A stretch of DNA of 41,331 bases from CAYOEV01 sp964403075 (lineage in GTDB: Bacteria > Bacteroidota > Bacteroidia > Cytophagales > Cyclobacteriaceae). The stretch lies in contig CAYOEV010000025.1 of NCBI GenBank assembly GCA_964403075.1, positions 1-41,331 of the forward strand, in the 5' to 3' direction. Of this stretch, positions 16,580-25,373 are shown piece by piece (the first letter of the stretch is position 1; every line of letters starts with the position of its first letter). A program made the translations under genes and the position numbers. The notes beneath the pieces are model-generated. The model was not told the origin of the DNA, made no database searches, and worked only from the letters and a program-made list of their open reading frames with translations.

Positions 16580-16656
16580 GTATAAAGATGATCAGCGCAT
16601 CAAATTTAATAGGCCCTGCGCAAACTTTTAGGTAGGCTTTCATTTAACATTGTGCC

Positions 16657-17436
16657 ATGAGTGGGACACGAACAATCAAAAAATGGTTTGTCTATCCGCC
16701 AATCATTGCCCTGGCACATCGCAAAATGAGGCGGAAATTTTCAGAAGAACCCATCTTCATCGGGGGTTGTGGCCGCTCGGGAACAACACTGCTGCTATCC
16801 ATGCTCTCCGCACACCCCGACGTATTTGCGATACCCATAGAGACTGCAGCTTTCAACATTTGGGACGAAGGAGACAAATACCCGCGCAATTACCATAGAC
16901 TGTGCCGAAGTATGTTGGTCAACCAAATACCCCCCGACGCTACGCGCTGGCTGGAAAAAACCCCAGCCAATGTTTTGAATTTTGCGCGTATCAATCGATT
17001 CTACAACGATCAGGTAAAGTTCATTCACATCGTTCGTGATGGTCGTGATGTAACCACCTCCAGACATCCCAAAGCACCCAACCGATTTTGGGTGCCTATC
17101 GAACGCTGGATTCTGACAGTGAACAAAGGATTGGATATGTTGGACCATCCAAATGTATTAACCATTAAGTATGAGGCATTAACCGGCGACACCGAAAATA
17201 CAGTGAAGGAGATTTGTGCACACCTTTCCCTGAAATATTCCGTAGCCATGGTCAACTGGACTGCCCACACACAAATCAAAAAAGACCCCGCCTGGTTTGG
17301 TGGCGTAAAAGGTGTACATGGCGAGTCGAACCAACGCTGGCAAAAACCAGAATTCAAAGCCCACATAGAAGAATTTATGAACAATCCAGATGCCGTCAGA
17401 ACGCTTGAAAGAGCTGGGTATCCGACTGTCACCTAG
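16657..17436 (+). CDS. Sulfotransferase family protein
   Basis: 259-residue PAPS-dependent sulfotransferase of the Sulfotransfer_3 type. The 5'-phosphosulfate-binding loop is FIGGCGRSGTTLLLSML (residues 34-50), and the 3'-phosphate-binding region is KFIHIVRDGRDVTTS (121-135). A conserved LTIKYEALTGD patch follows near 168-178. These enzymes transfer sulfate to hydroxyl or amino groups of carbohydrates, lipids or peptides. The acceptor is unknown, but nearby glycosyltransferases make a surface glycan plausible. It is divergent from the TGA-broken sulfotransferase operon (77-base gap) and ends 3 bases before the next plus-strand gene, so the two are a transcriptional pair. No PAPS-synthesis gene is in the window. 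Confidence 0.9.
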   Translation: MSGTRTIKKWFVYPPIIALAHRKMRRKFSEEPIFIGGCGRSGTTLLLSMLSAHPDVFAIPIETAAFNIWDEGDKYPRNYHRLCRSMLVNQIPPDATRWLEKTPANVLNFARINRFYNDQVKFIHIVRDGRDVTTSRHPKAPNRFWVPIERWILTVNKGLDMLDHPNVLTIKYEALTGDTENTVKEICAHLSLKYSVAMVNWTAHTQIKKDPAWFGGVKGVHGESNQRWQKPEFKAHIEEFMNNPDAVRTLERAGYPTVT

Positions 17437-17439
17437 CCC

Positions 17440-18330
17440 ATGATTCGGAAAAAGGAATTAAGCCGGGGGCTTTTCAACAGGTATCATAAAAATATGCCGC
17501 CAGCAGAAAGACTAATGAAGGATGCCAATCATCTGCTTTGGCAGATCCGGTCATTTTTTACTTACGGCCGCGTACGAACCCTTCTGATACACCCACACTA
17601 CCCAAGCCGAAAAGCCACCATCTATCGAATTGCACGGGAGTTATCCCTGCAAGTGACCAACCACCTGTCCAATAAGGCAGAACTGGCCATTTTTTACGAG
17701 TACAGCACCTACAAGGAGGAATACCAGGTGCTAGAAAAATTTGCAGCCAGTGGATTGCGTGTACTGAACCTTCACAGTCGCAGCATTGGAAAATTTCATG
17801 TCGACAACATCCATCAGGAAGTTTTCGGATATGCCACGCGCATTGACCCTACTCAATATCAGGGACTCTGTGTGAAAAAAAGTGATGTGAACGCCCTCCA
17901 TGATGGAACTATCATCCAATGTCCCATCGGGCAAGTAGAGGAAGGCTTCATTTATCAAATGCTTATCGATAACAAAAATGATAAAGGTCTGTTCGAAGAC
18001 ATTAGGGTCGCTGTGGTTGGGAACGAATTGCCCATCGCTTATTTAAAATCTCGAAAACCTGCAGAACAATTTGGCCATCGATCCCGCGCCGAACTGGTGG
18101 ATGTACACCATGTGCTGAGTGAAACGGAAATTTCTCAGGTGAAAGCCTTCGTAATCAAAAGCAAGCTGGAGTATGCAGAAATAGACATCCTCAGACACCG
18201 AGGGGATGGACGTATTTACATCATCGACGTAAATGACACTCCGCAGTCGGCCAGGGATAACCTCTCCAGGGATTTGCTGCAAGACAATATTCGCACCCTG
18301 GCAACATCTTTCAAACGACAATATTTATAA
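17440..18330 (+). CDS. ATP-grasp-like protein paired with the sulfotransferase
   Basis: 296-residue protein that I cannot place in a named family. Its middle and C-terminus look like an ATP-grasp core: QVEEGFIYQMLIDNKND (about 167-183), DIRVAVVGNELPIAYLK (about 188-204), and the terminal LEYAEIDILRHRGDGRIYIIDVNDTPQSA (about 245-273), where EID and DVNDTP sit where ATP-grasp enzymes have their Mg-binding acidic and Asn residues. The N-terminus is basic (MIRKKELSRGLFNRYHKN) with GRVRTLLIHPHYPSRKATIYRIA following. No signal peptide. ATP-grasp enzymes join carboxylates to amines or thiols, so this could attach an amino acid or sugar acid next to the sulfation step; that link is inference from the 3-base spacing. 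Confidence 0.75.
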   Translation: MIRKKELSRGLFNRYHKNMPPAERLMKDANHLLWQIRSFFTYGRVRTLLIHPHYPSRKATIYRIARELSLQVTNHLSNKAELAIFYEYSTYKEEYQVLEKFAASGLRVLNLHSRSIGKFHVDNIHQEVFGYATRIDPTQYQGLCVKKSDVNALHDGTIIQCPIGQVEEGFIYQMLIDNKNDKGLFEDIRVAVVGNELPIAYLKSRKPAEQFGHRSRAELVDVHHVLSETEISQVKAFVIKSKLEYAEIDILRHRGDGRIYIIDVNDTPQSARDNLSRDLLQDNIRTLATSFKRQYL

Positions 18331-18404
18331 GGTGTATTGTTCAACTTTTACAACCTTTGTCTAACCTTTACGTTCTGAAAGTTAAACATTTCTAACTAAT
18401 CTTT

Positions 18405-18412
18405 TATATTTG
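18405..18412 (+). promoter_or_regulatory. Candidate -7 box upstream of the ECF sigma factor (TATATTTG)
   Basis: Exact TAnnTTTG match about 85 bases before the sigma-factor ATG, in the AT-rich 166-base gap after the ATP-grasp-like gene. The -33 position holds GTTA rather than TTTG. Confidence 0.45.
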
Positions 18413-18496
18413 TTGAACATTGGACAGGAATAATTAAACAAATTAACCAACCCAATGATCGAAATATCGTAAGTATTTGCACCAATACGAAAACCA

Positions 18497-19093
18497 ATGG
18501 AGCTAAACACAACCACCCTACAGACCACGAATCTTGCAGAAACTCAGCGAGGAAGAGAGCTAAATACCTTCCAAAATGAATTACTGCCGCACTTGAATGC
18601 CATGTATAATTTTGCCTACAGACTCACCACCGATGAGGATGAAGCGAAAGATCTGGTTCAGGAAACCTATTTGAAAGCTTACCGCTTCATCAAATCTTTT
18701 CAGGCAGGTACCAATGGCAAGGCCTGGTTGTACAGAATCTTAAAGAATAGCTTCATCAATGATTTTCGCAAGAAAAGCAAGCAACCTGGAAAAGTTGATT
18801 ACCAGGATGTTGAGAACTTCTACAATTCCGATGATGTTAACAAAAATATCACGATGGACCTTAGGGTAGAATCCGTTAAGGACATGATTGGAGATGAGGT
18901 ATCTACTGCTTTGAATGCATTGGCCGTAGATTTTCGCACAGTGATCATCTTGTGCGATCTTGAAGGATTCACATATGAAGAAATAGCCAAAATCCTTGAC
19001 ATTCCAATCGGCACGGTTCGATCCAGGCTCCACAGAGCGAGGAATTTACTGAAGGAGAAATTGGCCACTTATGCGCAGCATATGGGATATTAA
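18497..19093 (+). CDS. ECF-type RNA polymerase sigma factor
   Basis: 198-residue sigma-70-family protein with only regions 2 and 4. Region 2 includes MYNFAYRLTTDEDEAKDLVQETYLKAYRF (about residues 36-64) and the -10-recognition part AWLYRILKNSFINDFRKKSK. Region 4 has the helix-turn-helix FTYEEIAKILDIPIGTVRSRLHRARNLL at about 156-183. A linker rich in Asn/Asp (about 100-125) separates them. It is directly followed by a small HxxxCxxC protein that could be its anti-sigma factor. Regulon unknown. Sigma factors of this group with adjacent ZAS-like proteins are common in Cytophagales. Confidence 0.92.
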   Translation: MELNTTTLQTTNLAETQRGRELNTFQNELLPHLNAMYNFAYRLTTDEDEAKDLVQETYLKAYRFIKSFQAGTNGKAWLYRILKNSFINDFRKKSKQPGKVDYQDVENFYNSDDVNKNITMDLRVESVKDMIGDEVSTALNALAVDFRTVIILCDLEGFTYEEIAKILDIPIGTVRSRLHRARNLLKEKLATYAQHMGY

Positions 19094-19128
19094 GTTTTGT
19101 GTTTCTTTGCACCCGCAATCCAACTATT

Positions 19129-19386
19129 ATGGGTGACAGCAGGTGCGAAGCTTTCTCTGACTATTTAAAACTTTTACAGCTCGTTTTAGACAATGAAGCA
19201 AGCCATGCGGAAGAGATGGCTCTCTTGACACATTTAGATAGTTGTGGTTTTTGTAGAAGGACTTATGAGGCAGAACAAAAGTTCAGAAACCTAATAAAGA
19301 GGAGTTTGCAGGAAAAGCAGGCTCCCTTAGATTTGGAGAAAGCGATCAACACCAGAATTTTGCTGTCCCTTGACTCACCAGAATAA
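19129..19386 (+). CDS. Small zinc-finger (ZAS-like) anti-sigma factor candidate
   Basis: 85 residues from the ATG at 19129 (MGDSRCEAFSDYLKL). An upstream in-frame ATG at 19099 gives an implausible N-terminus and overlaps a TTTCTTTG promoter-like stretch (about 19110), so I prefer 19129. The HLDSCGFCRRTYEAE segment has H35, C39 and C42 in the HxxxCxxC spacing of zinc-binding anti-sigma domains. There is no transmembrane helix, so it would be a soluble, possibly redox-sensing, anti-sigma factor for the ECF sigma just upstream. Binding is inferred from context. Its 3' end overlaps gmk by 17 bases. Confidence 0.72.
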   Translation: MGDSRCEAFSDYLKLLQLVLDNEASHAEEMALLTHLDSCGFCRRTYEAEQKFRNLIKRSLQEKQAPLDLEKAINTRILLSLDSPE

Positions 19387-19942
19387 AGCCATCATTTTTT
19401 CAGCTCCTTCTGGGGCAGGAAAAACAACTATTGTTCAGCATTTAGCCAGAAAATTTCCAAATCTGGAGTTTTCGATATCGGCTACAACACGTGCGCCGAG
19501 AATAACTGAAACAGATGGAGATGATTATTACTTTCTTTCCGAAGATCAATTCACTGATGCCATTGAGAAGAATCAGTTTCTTGAATGGGAGCAGGTCTAT
19601 TCCGGACTAAAATACGGCACCTTTAAAAGTGAATTGGCGCGTATTTGGAAAAAGGGGAATCACGTGCTATTTGACGTGGACGTAAAAGGAGGGTTCAATC
19701 TAAAAACCCATCTAGGTGGGCAGGCCTTGGCCATCTTTGTACAGGTAAAGAATATTGGCATTCTTAAACAGCGACTGATTACACGACAAACCGAGTCGCA
19801 AGATCAAATAGAATTGCGCGTTGCCAAGGCCTTAGAAGAAAATGAGATGGCCGCAAAGTTTGACTACATCATTGTCAACGACCACTTACAAACGGCGTTG
19901 GATGAAGCAGAACAACTGGTCAGTAAGTTTCTCGTGTTATGA
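19370..19942 (+). CDS. gmk: Guanylate kinase
   Basis: 190-residue guanylate kinase, phosphorylating GMP to GDP. P-loop SAPSGAGKTT at residues 11-20. The GMP-binding segment is visible as FSISATTRAPRITETDGDDYYFL (about 32-54) and LEWEQVYSGLKYGTFKSEL (about 70-88), followed by VLFDVDVKGGFNLK. C-terminal LID/core segment FDYIIVNDHL is normal. The start ATG lies inside the preceding gene's last codons and its stop region overlaps nadD by 4 bases (ATGA), so sigma, anti-sigma-like gene, gmk and nadD are probably one transcript. Confidence 0.97.
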   Translation: MTHQNKAIIFSAPSGAGKTTIVQHLARKFPNLEFSISATTRAPRITETDGDDYYFLSEDQFTDAIEKNQFLEWEQVYSGLKYGTFKSELARIWKKGNHVLFDVDVKGGFNLKTHLGGQALAIFVQVKNIGILKQRLITRQTESQDQIELRVAKALEENEMAAKFDYIIVNDHLQTALDEAEQLVSKFLVL

Positions 19943-20511
19943 GGATCGGATTATTTTTCGGATCCTTTAACCCAATCCATACGGGCCATCTAATCATCGC
20001 ATCCACGATGCAGCAACTGGCTGAGTTAGATAAACTTTGGTTCGTGATATCTCCTCAAAATCCACTCAAAAAACGGGATTCCCTGCTTCCAGCTTATGAT
20101 AGACTCGACCTGGTAAGGGAAGCCATTCAGGAAGATGACCGGTTTCAGGCGTGCGACATTGAATTTGCGATGCCAAAACCTTCTTATACCATCGATACGC
20201 TCACCTATTTAAGTGAAAAGCACCCTTCTTACCAATTCTCCCTGATCCTCGGGCAAGACAACCTGAAGTCCTTTAAGAAATGGAAAAATTACACGCAAAT
20301 TCTGGAAAATTATGAACTAGCGGTTTATCCACGGCCGAATGCCCCTGAAACAGATCTGGAAAATCACCCCCACGTACGATTGATAGAAGCCCCTCAAATA
20401 GATATTTCGGCAACGCTGATCAGACGCATGATCCTGAATAATCAGTCCATCCGCTACCTGGTGCCCGAAGGGGTAGGTACGTTAATTGATTCCAGAAAGT
20501 ATTACCAGTAA
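19939..20511 (+). CDS. nadD: Nicotinate-nucleotide adenylyltransferase
   Basis: 190-residue nucleotidyltransferase of NAD synthesis, converting nicotinate mononucleotide to nicotinate adenine dinucleotide. The N-terminal GSFNPIHTGHL (residues 8-18) carries the HxGH-type motif, WFVISPQNPLK the substrate loop, and ISATLIRRMI near 153-162 the ISSTxIR-type motif. Length is normal. Its start overlaps gmk. The convergent metalloprotease gene ends 55 bases downstream, with no clear terminator hairpin between them. Confidence 0.95.
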   Translation: MRIGLFFGSFNPIHTGHLIIASTMQQLAELDKLWFVISPQNPLKKRDSLLPAYDRLDLVREAIQEDDRFQACDIEFAMPKPSYTIDTLTYLSEKHPSYQFSLILGQDNLKSFKKWKNYTQILENYELAVYPRPNAPETDLENHPHVRLIEAPQIDISATLIRRMILNNQSIRYLVPEGVGTLIDSRKYYQ

Positions 20512-20566
20512 AAAGCCCATGCGTTAACAAATCCAGGAATCTCGATGGCTAGGGTTCCCGTAGATG

Positions 20567-23002
20567 TCAATCAGCGTCCAGTATTTCATCTATACGTTCA
20601 GCCACGTCTTCCAGATGGAATCTAGAAATACCACGCTGCTTTCCAATATCTCGCGTAAGAATACTTTGTATTTGTTTCAAATTTGCACGGGCAATAGATG
20701 GGATATCTGAATTCATGAACTTCGCATCTTTCATGTCCATGAGTGTATGTAGCCGATGAACATACAGTTTCTGTAGATTTCTACGGTAGGCGTCGATGCT
20801 TCTACCTGCCGGTAATTCACTCCAGATTCCTTTTGTCAGATCATCGAAAAGACGCACTGGCCCATAAGATTGCTCGTTCATGGCCTCTTGCTCTATCAGT
20901 CGGAAAATTCTGACTTCGTCGAGCAATTGATTCAGGTAATTACCTTGCATGCGCATCACCCTTTCCACCGTGCCTGTTTCTTCGAATCTTCTCACCAGAT
21001 CATTGTCTATCAACCAGTTTGGCGTCTGAAAGAGCTGCATGTTCATGAATGCCACTGCACGCTGCTGTTTGTCCGCCTGTGTAGGCTCGTAAACCATCCC
21101 TTCCTGGTCGGAGGTCTTGTAGTATTCGTAAACGCCCCCTACATTGGCCGATACATGGCGCATGTAACGATTGAACTGACCGATAATATTTCCGTACAAC
21201 TCCTGTAGTTCCTCATAGTTCTTGCCATCCTCAGTGGACCAATCGAGTAGCTGCTCTTTGATGTGCTTAAGGTTAGCGATACCCAATTCACTCGCATACA
21301 TGGCGTCGTCACCAAGGTCTTCCGTTTGTGCGGACGGATCCACTGCAGCGCGACGTTGGCGCCCATAACGGTAGACCGGATTTCCCGCTCGTTCCGTTAT
21401 CCAATCATTCAATATTTTTTTCTCGTCTGCCGGATTCTTAAGGTCTCTGTCAATTAACTTATAGCCATATAGCACAGCCCAATCGTCATACTCGCCAATT
21501 TGCGGATAAAAATTCGTGACCCCATCTCCTGGCTGGGCGATATAGTTGAAGCGTGCATAGTCCATGATGGACGGCGCAGTACCATGTGTGGCAGTGAAGG
21601 TAGGCGATCGCAAGGAATCTACCGGATAAGCCGGACTGGATCCCATGTTATGCGGATAACCCAGTGTATGCCCGACCTCATGGGCGGCAACAAAACGAAT
21701 GAGTTGTCCCATGATTGCATCCTCGAACTTCGTACCACGAGCTGCAGGATTCAGCGCTGCTGTCTGGACAAAAAACCAATTTCTCAGCAGGTTCATTACA
21801 TTGTGGTACCACAGTATATCACTTTCTAAAATTTCACCTGTGCGCGGATCATGTACGTGCGGACCTTGCGCATTCTGTATGTCGGTGGCAATGTATCTGA
21901 TAACTGAATACCTGACGTCCTCCGGGCTCCATTCAGGGTCCTCTTCAGGTGTAGGGGCCACTTTACCCATAATGGCATTTTTAAACCCCGCCTTTTCGAA
22001 AGCTGACTGCCAGTCGTCCACGCCCTGCTTGATGTAAGGCACCCATTTTTTGGGTGTTGCTGGATCAATGTAATAGACAATCGGCTTGACAGGGGCAACC
22101 AGCTCCCCGCGCAAGTAGGCCTCCCAATCGGTAGGCTCCAATCGCCAGCGCGTAATGTACCGCCGGGTAGCCGCCTTTTGCTCATCCAAACCATAATCAA
22201 TCTGCTGTATGGAAAAGAAGCCGACACGCTCATCATGTAACCTGGGTACCCACGGGTTTTCTGGAAGCAAGATCATCGACTGTGTCATCTCCAATGAAAG
22301 CGTTCCCGTAAGCCGATTGTCCGGTAACTCATCCCCCCGGTAGGTCAGGATGTGTCTGACCAGTATATTCTCCGGAAATGATTTGACCTCCGTTATGAAA
22401 GAGCGATCCTTATCCAGCCCCTTGATCTTGAAATTCTTACGCTGATCGGCAGATAAAGCACCAATCATGGACACGTCTGTTGTGAAAAGGTCGTTTACCT
22501 TGATCACTACTCCCCTTTTGTCAGGCGATTCAGCGGCCACATCGAAGGTCATTATGACAGGTTCAAAATTGTTGTTCTTCACTGATGTATAAATAGGCTG
22601 ATCTTCGTCAGCCACGCTATTGAAGGAAACCGAACGCAACAATATCCGATCTCCAATTCTTTGGAAACGGATCACCTGCTGAGGTCTTGACTTCATTCCG
22701 GCACCGCCAAAATTTAATCCTTTCACGTGACCCGATATACGACTCACGATCAATATTTCTTTTTCCAGCAGGTCATTGGGTATTTCGAAAAAATACTCAG
22801 CACCTACCTGATGTGTTTTGAAAAGTCCTTCATCCGTATTTGCTTCACCTGTGATGACCTTGTTGTAGGGCTTGATTTTACCCTTCGTGGGCAGGCTGAC
22901 GTCGTCGGCCTTTTCATTCTTCTTTTTCTTCTGGGAATGGGATTCAACTGTTGACCCCGCCAACAGCGTACACAACACGACAAGTTTTAGGAAAATTTTC
23001 AT
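20567..23002 (-). CDS. Zinc-dependent metalloprotease with DUF5117/DUF5118-like architecture
   Basis: 811-residue secreted metalloprotease. Signal peptide at about residues 1-22, followed by a Lys-rich stretch. The zinc site is HEVGHTLGYPH, the metzincin HExxHxxGxxH motif, near residue 440, and a Met-turn-like PSIMDYARFNYIAQPGDG lies about 40 residues later. The large N-terminal beta-rich region, with GVVIKVNDLF and PENPWVPRLHDERVGFFS patches, matches my recollection of the Bacteroidota DUF5117/DUF5118 zinc-dependent metalloprotease family. The C-terminal third (after about 590) is helical. Probably periplasmic or surface-bound; substrate unknown. It follows pbpC by 91 bases on the same strand and may be cotranscribed or have its own promoter. 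Confidence 0.9.
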   Translation of the reverse strand: MKIFLKLVVLCTLLAGSTVESHSQKKKKNEKADDVSLPTKGKIKPYNKVITGEANTDEGLFKTHQVGAEYFFEIPNDLLEKEILIVSRISGHVKGLNFGGAGMKSRPQQVIRFQRIGDRILLRSVSFNSVADEDQPIYTSVKNNNFEPVIMTFDVAAESPDKRGVVIKVNDLFTTDVSMIGALSADQRKNFKIKGLDKDRSFITEVKSFPENILVRHILTYRGDELPDNRLTGTLSLEMTQSMILLPENPWVPRLHDERVGFFSIQQIDYGLDEQKAATRRYITRWRLEPTDWEAYLRGELVAPVKPIVYYIDPATPKKWVPYIKQGVDDWQSAFEKAGFKNAIMGKVAPTPEEDPEWSPEDVRYSVIRYIATDIQNAQGPHVHDPRTGEILESDILWYHNVMNLLRNWFFVQTAALNPAARGTKFEDAIMGQLIRFVAAHEVGHTLGYPHNMGSSPAYPVDSLRSPTFTATHGTAPSIMDYARFNYIAQPGDGVTNFYPQIGEYDDWAVLYGYKLIDRDLKNPADEKKILNDWITERAGNPVYRYGRQRRAAVDPSAQTEDLGDDAMYASELGIANLKHIKEQLLDWSTEDGKNYEELQELYGNIIGQFNRYMRHVSANVGGVYEYYKTSDQEGMVYEPTQADKQQRAVAFMNMQLFQTPNWLIDNDLVRRFEETGTVERVMRMQGNYLNQLLDEVRIFRLIEQEAMNEQSYGPVRLFDDLTKGIWSELPAGRSIDAYRRNLQKLYVHRLHTLMDMKDAKFMNSDIPSIARANLKQIQSILTRDIGKQRGISRFHLEDVAERIDEILDAD

Positions 23003-23093
23003 GGCATTTTCATCAAATAAAAAAGTAAACTAGTGTATGTGCGGCTAAAACGACGATTAATTATGAGGAGCCGTGGATATCCCGTTTAAATGG

Positions 23094-25373
23094 TCAGTCA
23101 TCTGCGACTGTGAAACGAATCTGTTGCATACGACCGTTCCCATCCATAACCATCAGCTCGTGGCCACCTTTTGATAAGTTAACGGCAAGCCGATGGTCAT
23201 CGGTCGTCTGCCCGGCAAATTCCTGGTCGATATGCCAGAATAACGTCTCTCCGGATTTTTGATGGGCTGCCTGAAGTACTACCCTGCCCTGACTTCCGTC
23301 CAGTTCTATGGGGATAAAAATACGGCTGTCAGCGTTCGGGTAAATAATTGCCACCGATTCATCATTTTTCAGGCAACCAGGGAACGTGGGCGGCCTTCCC
23401 TGATAATCACCCTTTACCTGACCGTAGTAATACCCGGGAATGGGAGGAAGGATAAAATGAACTGCCCTCTTGGTATCTGCGAGCGGATAACAGGAGCTAT
23501 TCACCTCGTAAGTGCCTGAAGCATCCATGACCAACTGTTGGTGGTAAGGACATGTACCCATCCGCTCGGCTCTTTTGGTTACCACGTATTTTTCTACCGG
23601 ACAATGTGGCCCGGGCAACAGTCCTGAACTGGCGCACAGCGGACGTTGCCACATGGGAGGTTTTAGAACTTTTAACCATTGACGATTATGTGATGACCGA
23701 TTCATCAACTGCAACATCAATGGTGCAGCCGCTTGTATGCCCGTAAGGGCTGCACGACCTTCCCCGTCTGCATTACCTGCCCAAACGATCACCAAAACCT
23801 CCCCATTCATGCCAATGGCCCAGGCGTCCCTGAAACCAAAGGAGGTGCCTGTCTTCCAGACGATCAACTGGGATGAATTAAAATTGCGCCAATTGCGCTC
23901 TCCTTCCGGGCGCGACAGTTGGGTCATACTTTGGAAGGTTTGCCAGATGGCATCCCGGTCGATATCCAAACTGGTCAATGGATCTCCCGTTCCGGCGAAA
24001 TGGATAGAAATATTCGGCAAGCCAGCCAGTTTACGGTACATACTGAAATATAGTTGGCTCAATTCCCAGGGAGTAACCTCACAGCCGCCAAGTATCAACG
24101 ACAACCCGTAATGATCAGCCGGTTGTTCCAATGTGCCAATACCCCAACGCTGTAAATCATAATGAAACTGTTGGTAGGTATAAGCTTTTAACAGGTGGCA
24201 AAATCCAATATTCAGCGACCGCGAAAGCGTCTGATGTGCTGGAACCATGCCGTTGTAACCCCGATTGAAATTTTTTGGAGAAAACCCGCCGAAAAACGAA
24301 GGTACGTCCGGCAATAAAGTCCGGCGCTGAATGAGCCCTTTGTGTAGCGCACTGGCAAATAGCATCGGCTTCAGCGTGCTTCCAGGACTTCTTCTACTCT
24401 GGAGTACATCCACTTCATGACCATCCACCAAACGATCGTCCGTGTTGCCCTGGTAAGCCAGTACCTCACCGGTTTTTAAATCGACTACCATCGCTGCCAG
24501 GTTTTCTACTCCATTGGCTTTCAAGGCACGATGCTGCTCGCGCATCAATTGTTTGCTCAGCCGTTGCCATTTAGAAGAGAGGGTAGCGTCCAAAGGACGT
24601 ACGGCTCCCTTCGAGCCGTAATGGGTGAGCAGGTGAGGGGCTTCTCTGGGCAACGACAAAGGCGCCTCTGGCAAGGGTTCATCGGTCGCAAGCTCATAAG
24701 CTAAATCATTCATCCAGCCCTTCGCCCACAGCTTTTTTAGCAACCGATTGCGTTTGTTAAGCAATTCCGTATCTGAGGACCCTGGATAAATGATGCCCGG
24801 ATTATTGGGTAAAATGGCCAACGTGGCAGCTTCTCCCCAACTCAAAAGGTGAGGGGCGCGACCAAAATAGCGCCAGGAGGCTGCTTCCAGACCAACTACA
24901 TTTCCTCCAAACGGTGCCATGGCCGCGTACTGCCGGAAAAGTTCAGATTTCGTTTTACGTAGTTCCAGCCTGATGGTCAATAAACATTCCAGGAATTTAC
25001 TCCACCAGGTACGGGGTCTATTCAAGGTCATACGCGCCACTTGCATGGTCAGGGTACTGGCTCCGCTCACCGTTTTTCCTGCAATCCAGTTTTGCCGCAT
25101 GGCGCGCAGCACCGAAACCAGATTCACACCAGGGTGCCAATAAAAATATTCATCTTCATAGAGCCTGATGGCCGTGCTCACCTTGAAAGGGACCGAGTCA
25201 GGAATTGGAAAACGCCACTGACCATCATCCGCCACCTGTGCGCTGAGCAATTGCCCATCTCTATCATTGACCACCAAAGAATAGGGCCTATTCAATTCGG
25301 GTAAAGGCCAGGCAAAGAACAAGATTACCAGGACTGTAACCCCTGTAAGGAGCCCCACATCTTTTTTACTCAT
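23094..25373 (-). CDS. pbpC: Penicillin-binding protein 1C
   Basis: 759-residue bifunctional peptidoglycan synthase. N-terminal anchor helix at about residues 6-24. The glycosyltransferase (GT51) domain has RLYEDEYFYWHPGVN with its catalytic Glu, and GASTLTMQVARM. The transpeptidase domain has SPGSTLKP (SxxK, Ser near residue 330), SLNIGF (SxN) and KTGTSFG near 508. A C-terminal beta-rich BiPBP_C-like domain starts near 600 with repeated PLCASSGLLPGPHCPV-type Cys/Pro segments. PbpC usually sits beside an alpha-2-macroglobulin gene; here none is adjacent. It overlaps coaE by 4 bases. Confidence 0.95.
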   Translation of the reverse strand: MSKKDVGLLTGVTVLVILFFAWPLPELNRPYSLVVNDRDGQLLSAQVADDGQWRFPIPDSVPFKVSTAIRLYEDEYFYWHPGVNLVSVLRAMRQNWIAGKTVSGASTLTMQVARMTLNRPRTWWSKFLECLLTIRLELRKTKSELFRQYAAMAPFGGNVVGLEAASWRYFGRAPHLLSWGEAATLAILPNNPGIIYPGSSDTELLNKRNRLLKKLWAKGWMNDLAYELATDEPLPEAPLSLPREAPHLLTHYGSKGAVRPLDATLSSKWQRLSKQLMREQHRALKANGVENLAAMVVDLKTGEVLAYQGNTDDRLVDGHEVDVLQSRRSPGSTLKPMLFASALHKGLIQRRTLLPDVPSFFGGFSPKNFNRGYNGMVPAHQTLSRSLNIGFCHLLKAYTYQQFHYDLQRWGIGTLEQPADHYGLSLILGGCEVTPWELSQLYFSMYRKLAGLPNISIHFAGTGDPLTSLDIDRDAIWQTFQSMTQLSRPEGERNWRNFNSSQLIVWKTGTSFGFRDAWAIGMNGEVLVIVWAGNADGEGRAALTGIQAAAPLMLQLMNRSSHNRQWLKVLKPPMWQRPLCASSGLLPGPHCPVEKYVVTKRAERMGTCPYHQQLVMDASGTYEVNSSCYPLADTKRAVHFILPPIPGYYYGQVKGDYQGRPPTFPGCLKNDESVAIIYPNADSRIFIPIELDGSQGRVVLQAAHQKSGETLFWHIDQEFAGQTTDDHRLAVNLSKGGHELMVMDGNGRMQQIRFTVADD

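Noticed and set aside
20512..20566. Terminator between nadD and the metalloprotease
   Set aside because: No stem of more than four pairs with a T-tract could be found in either direction.
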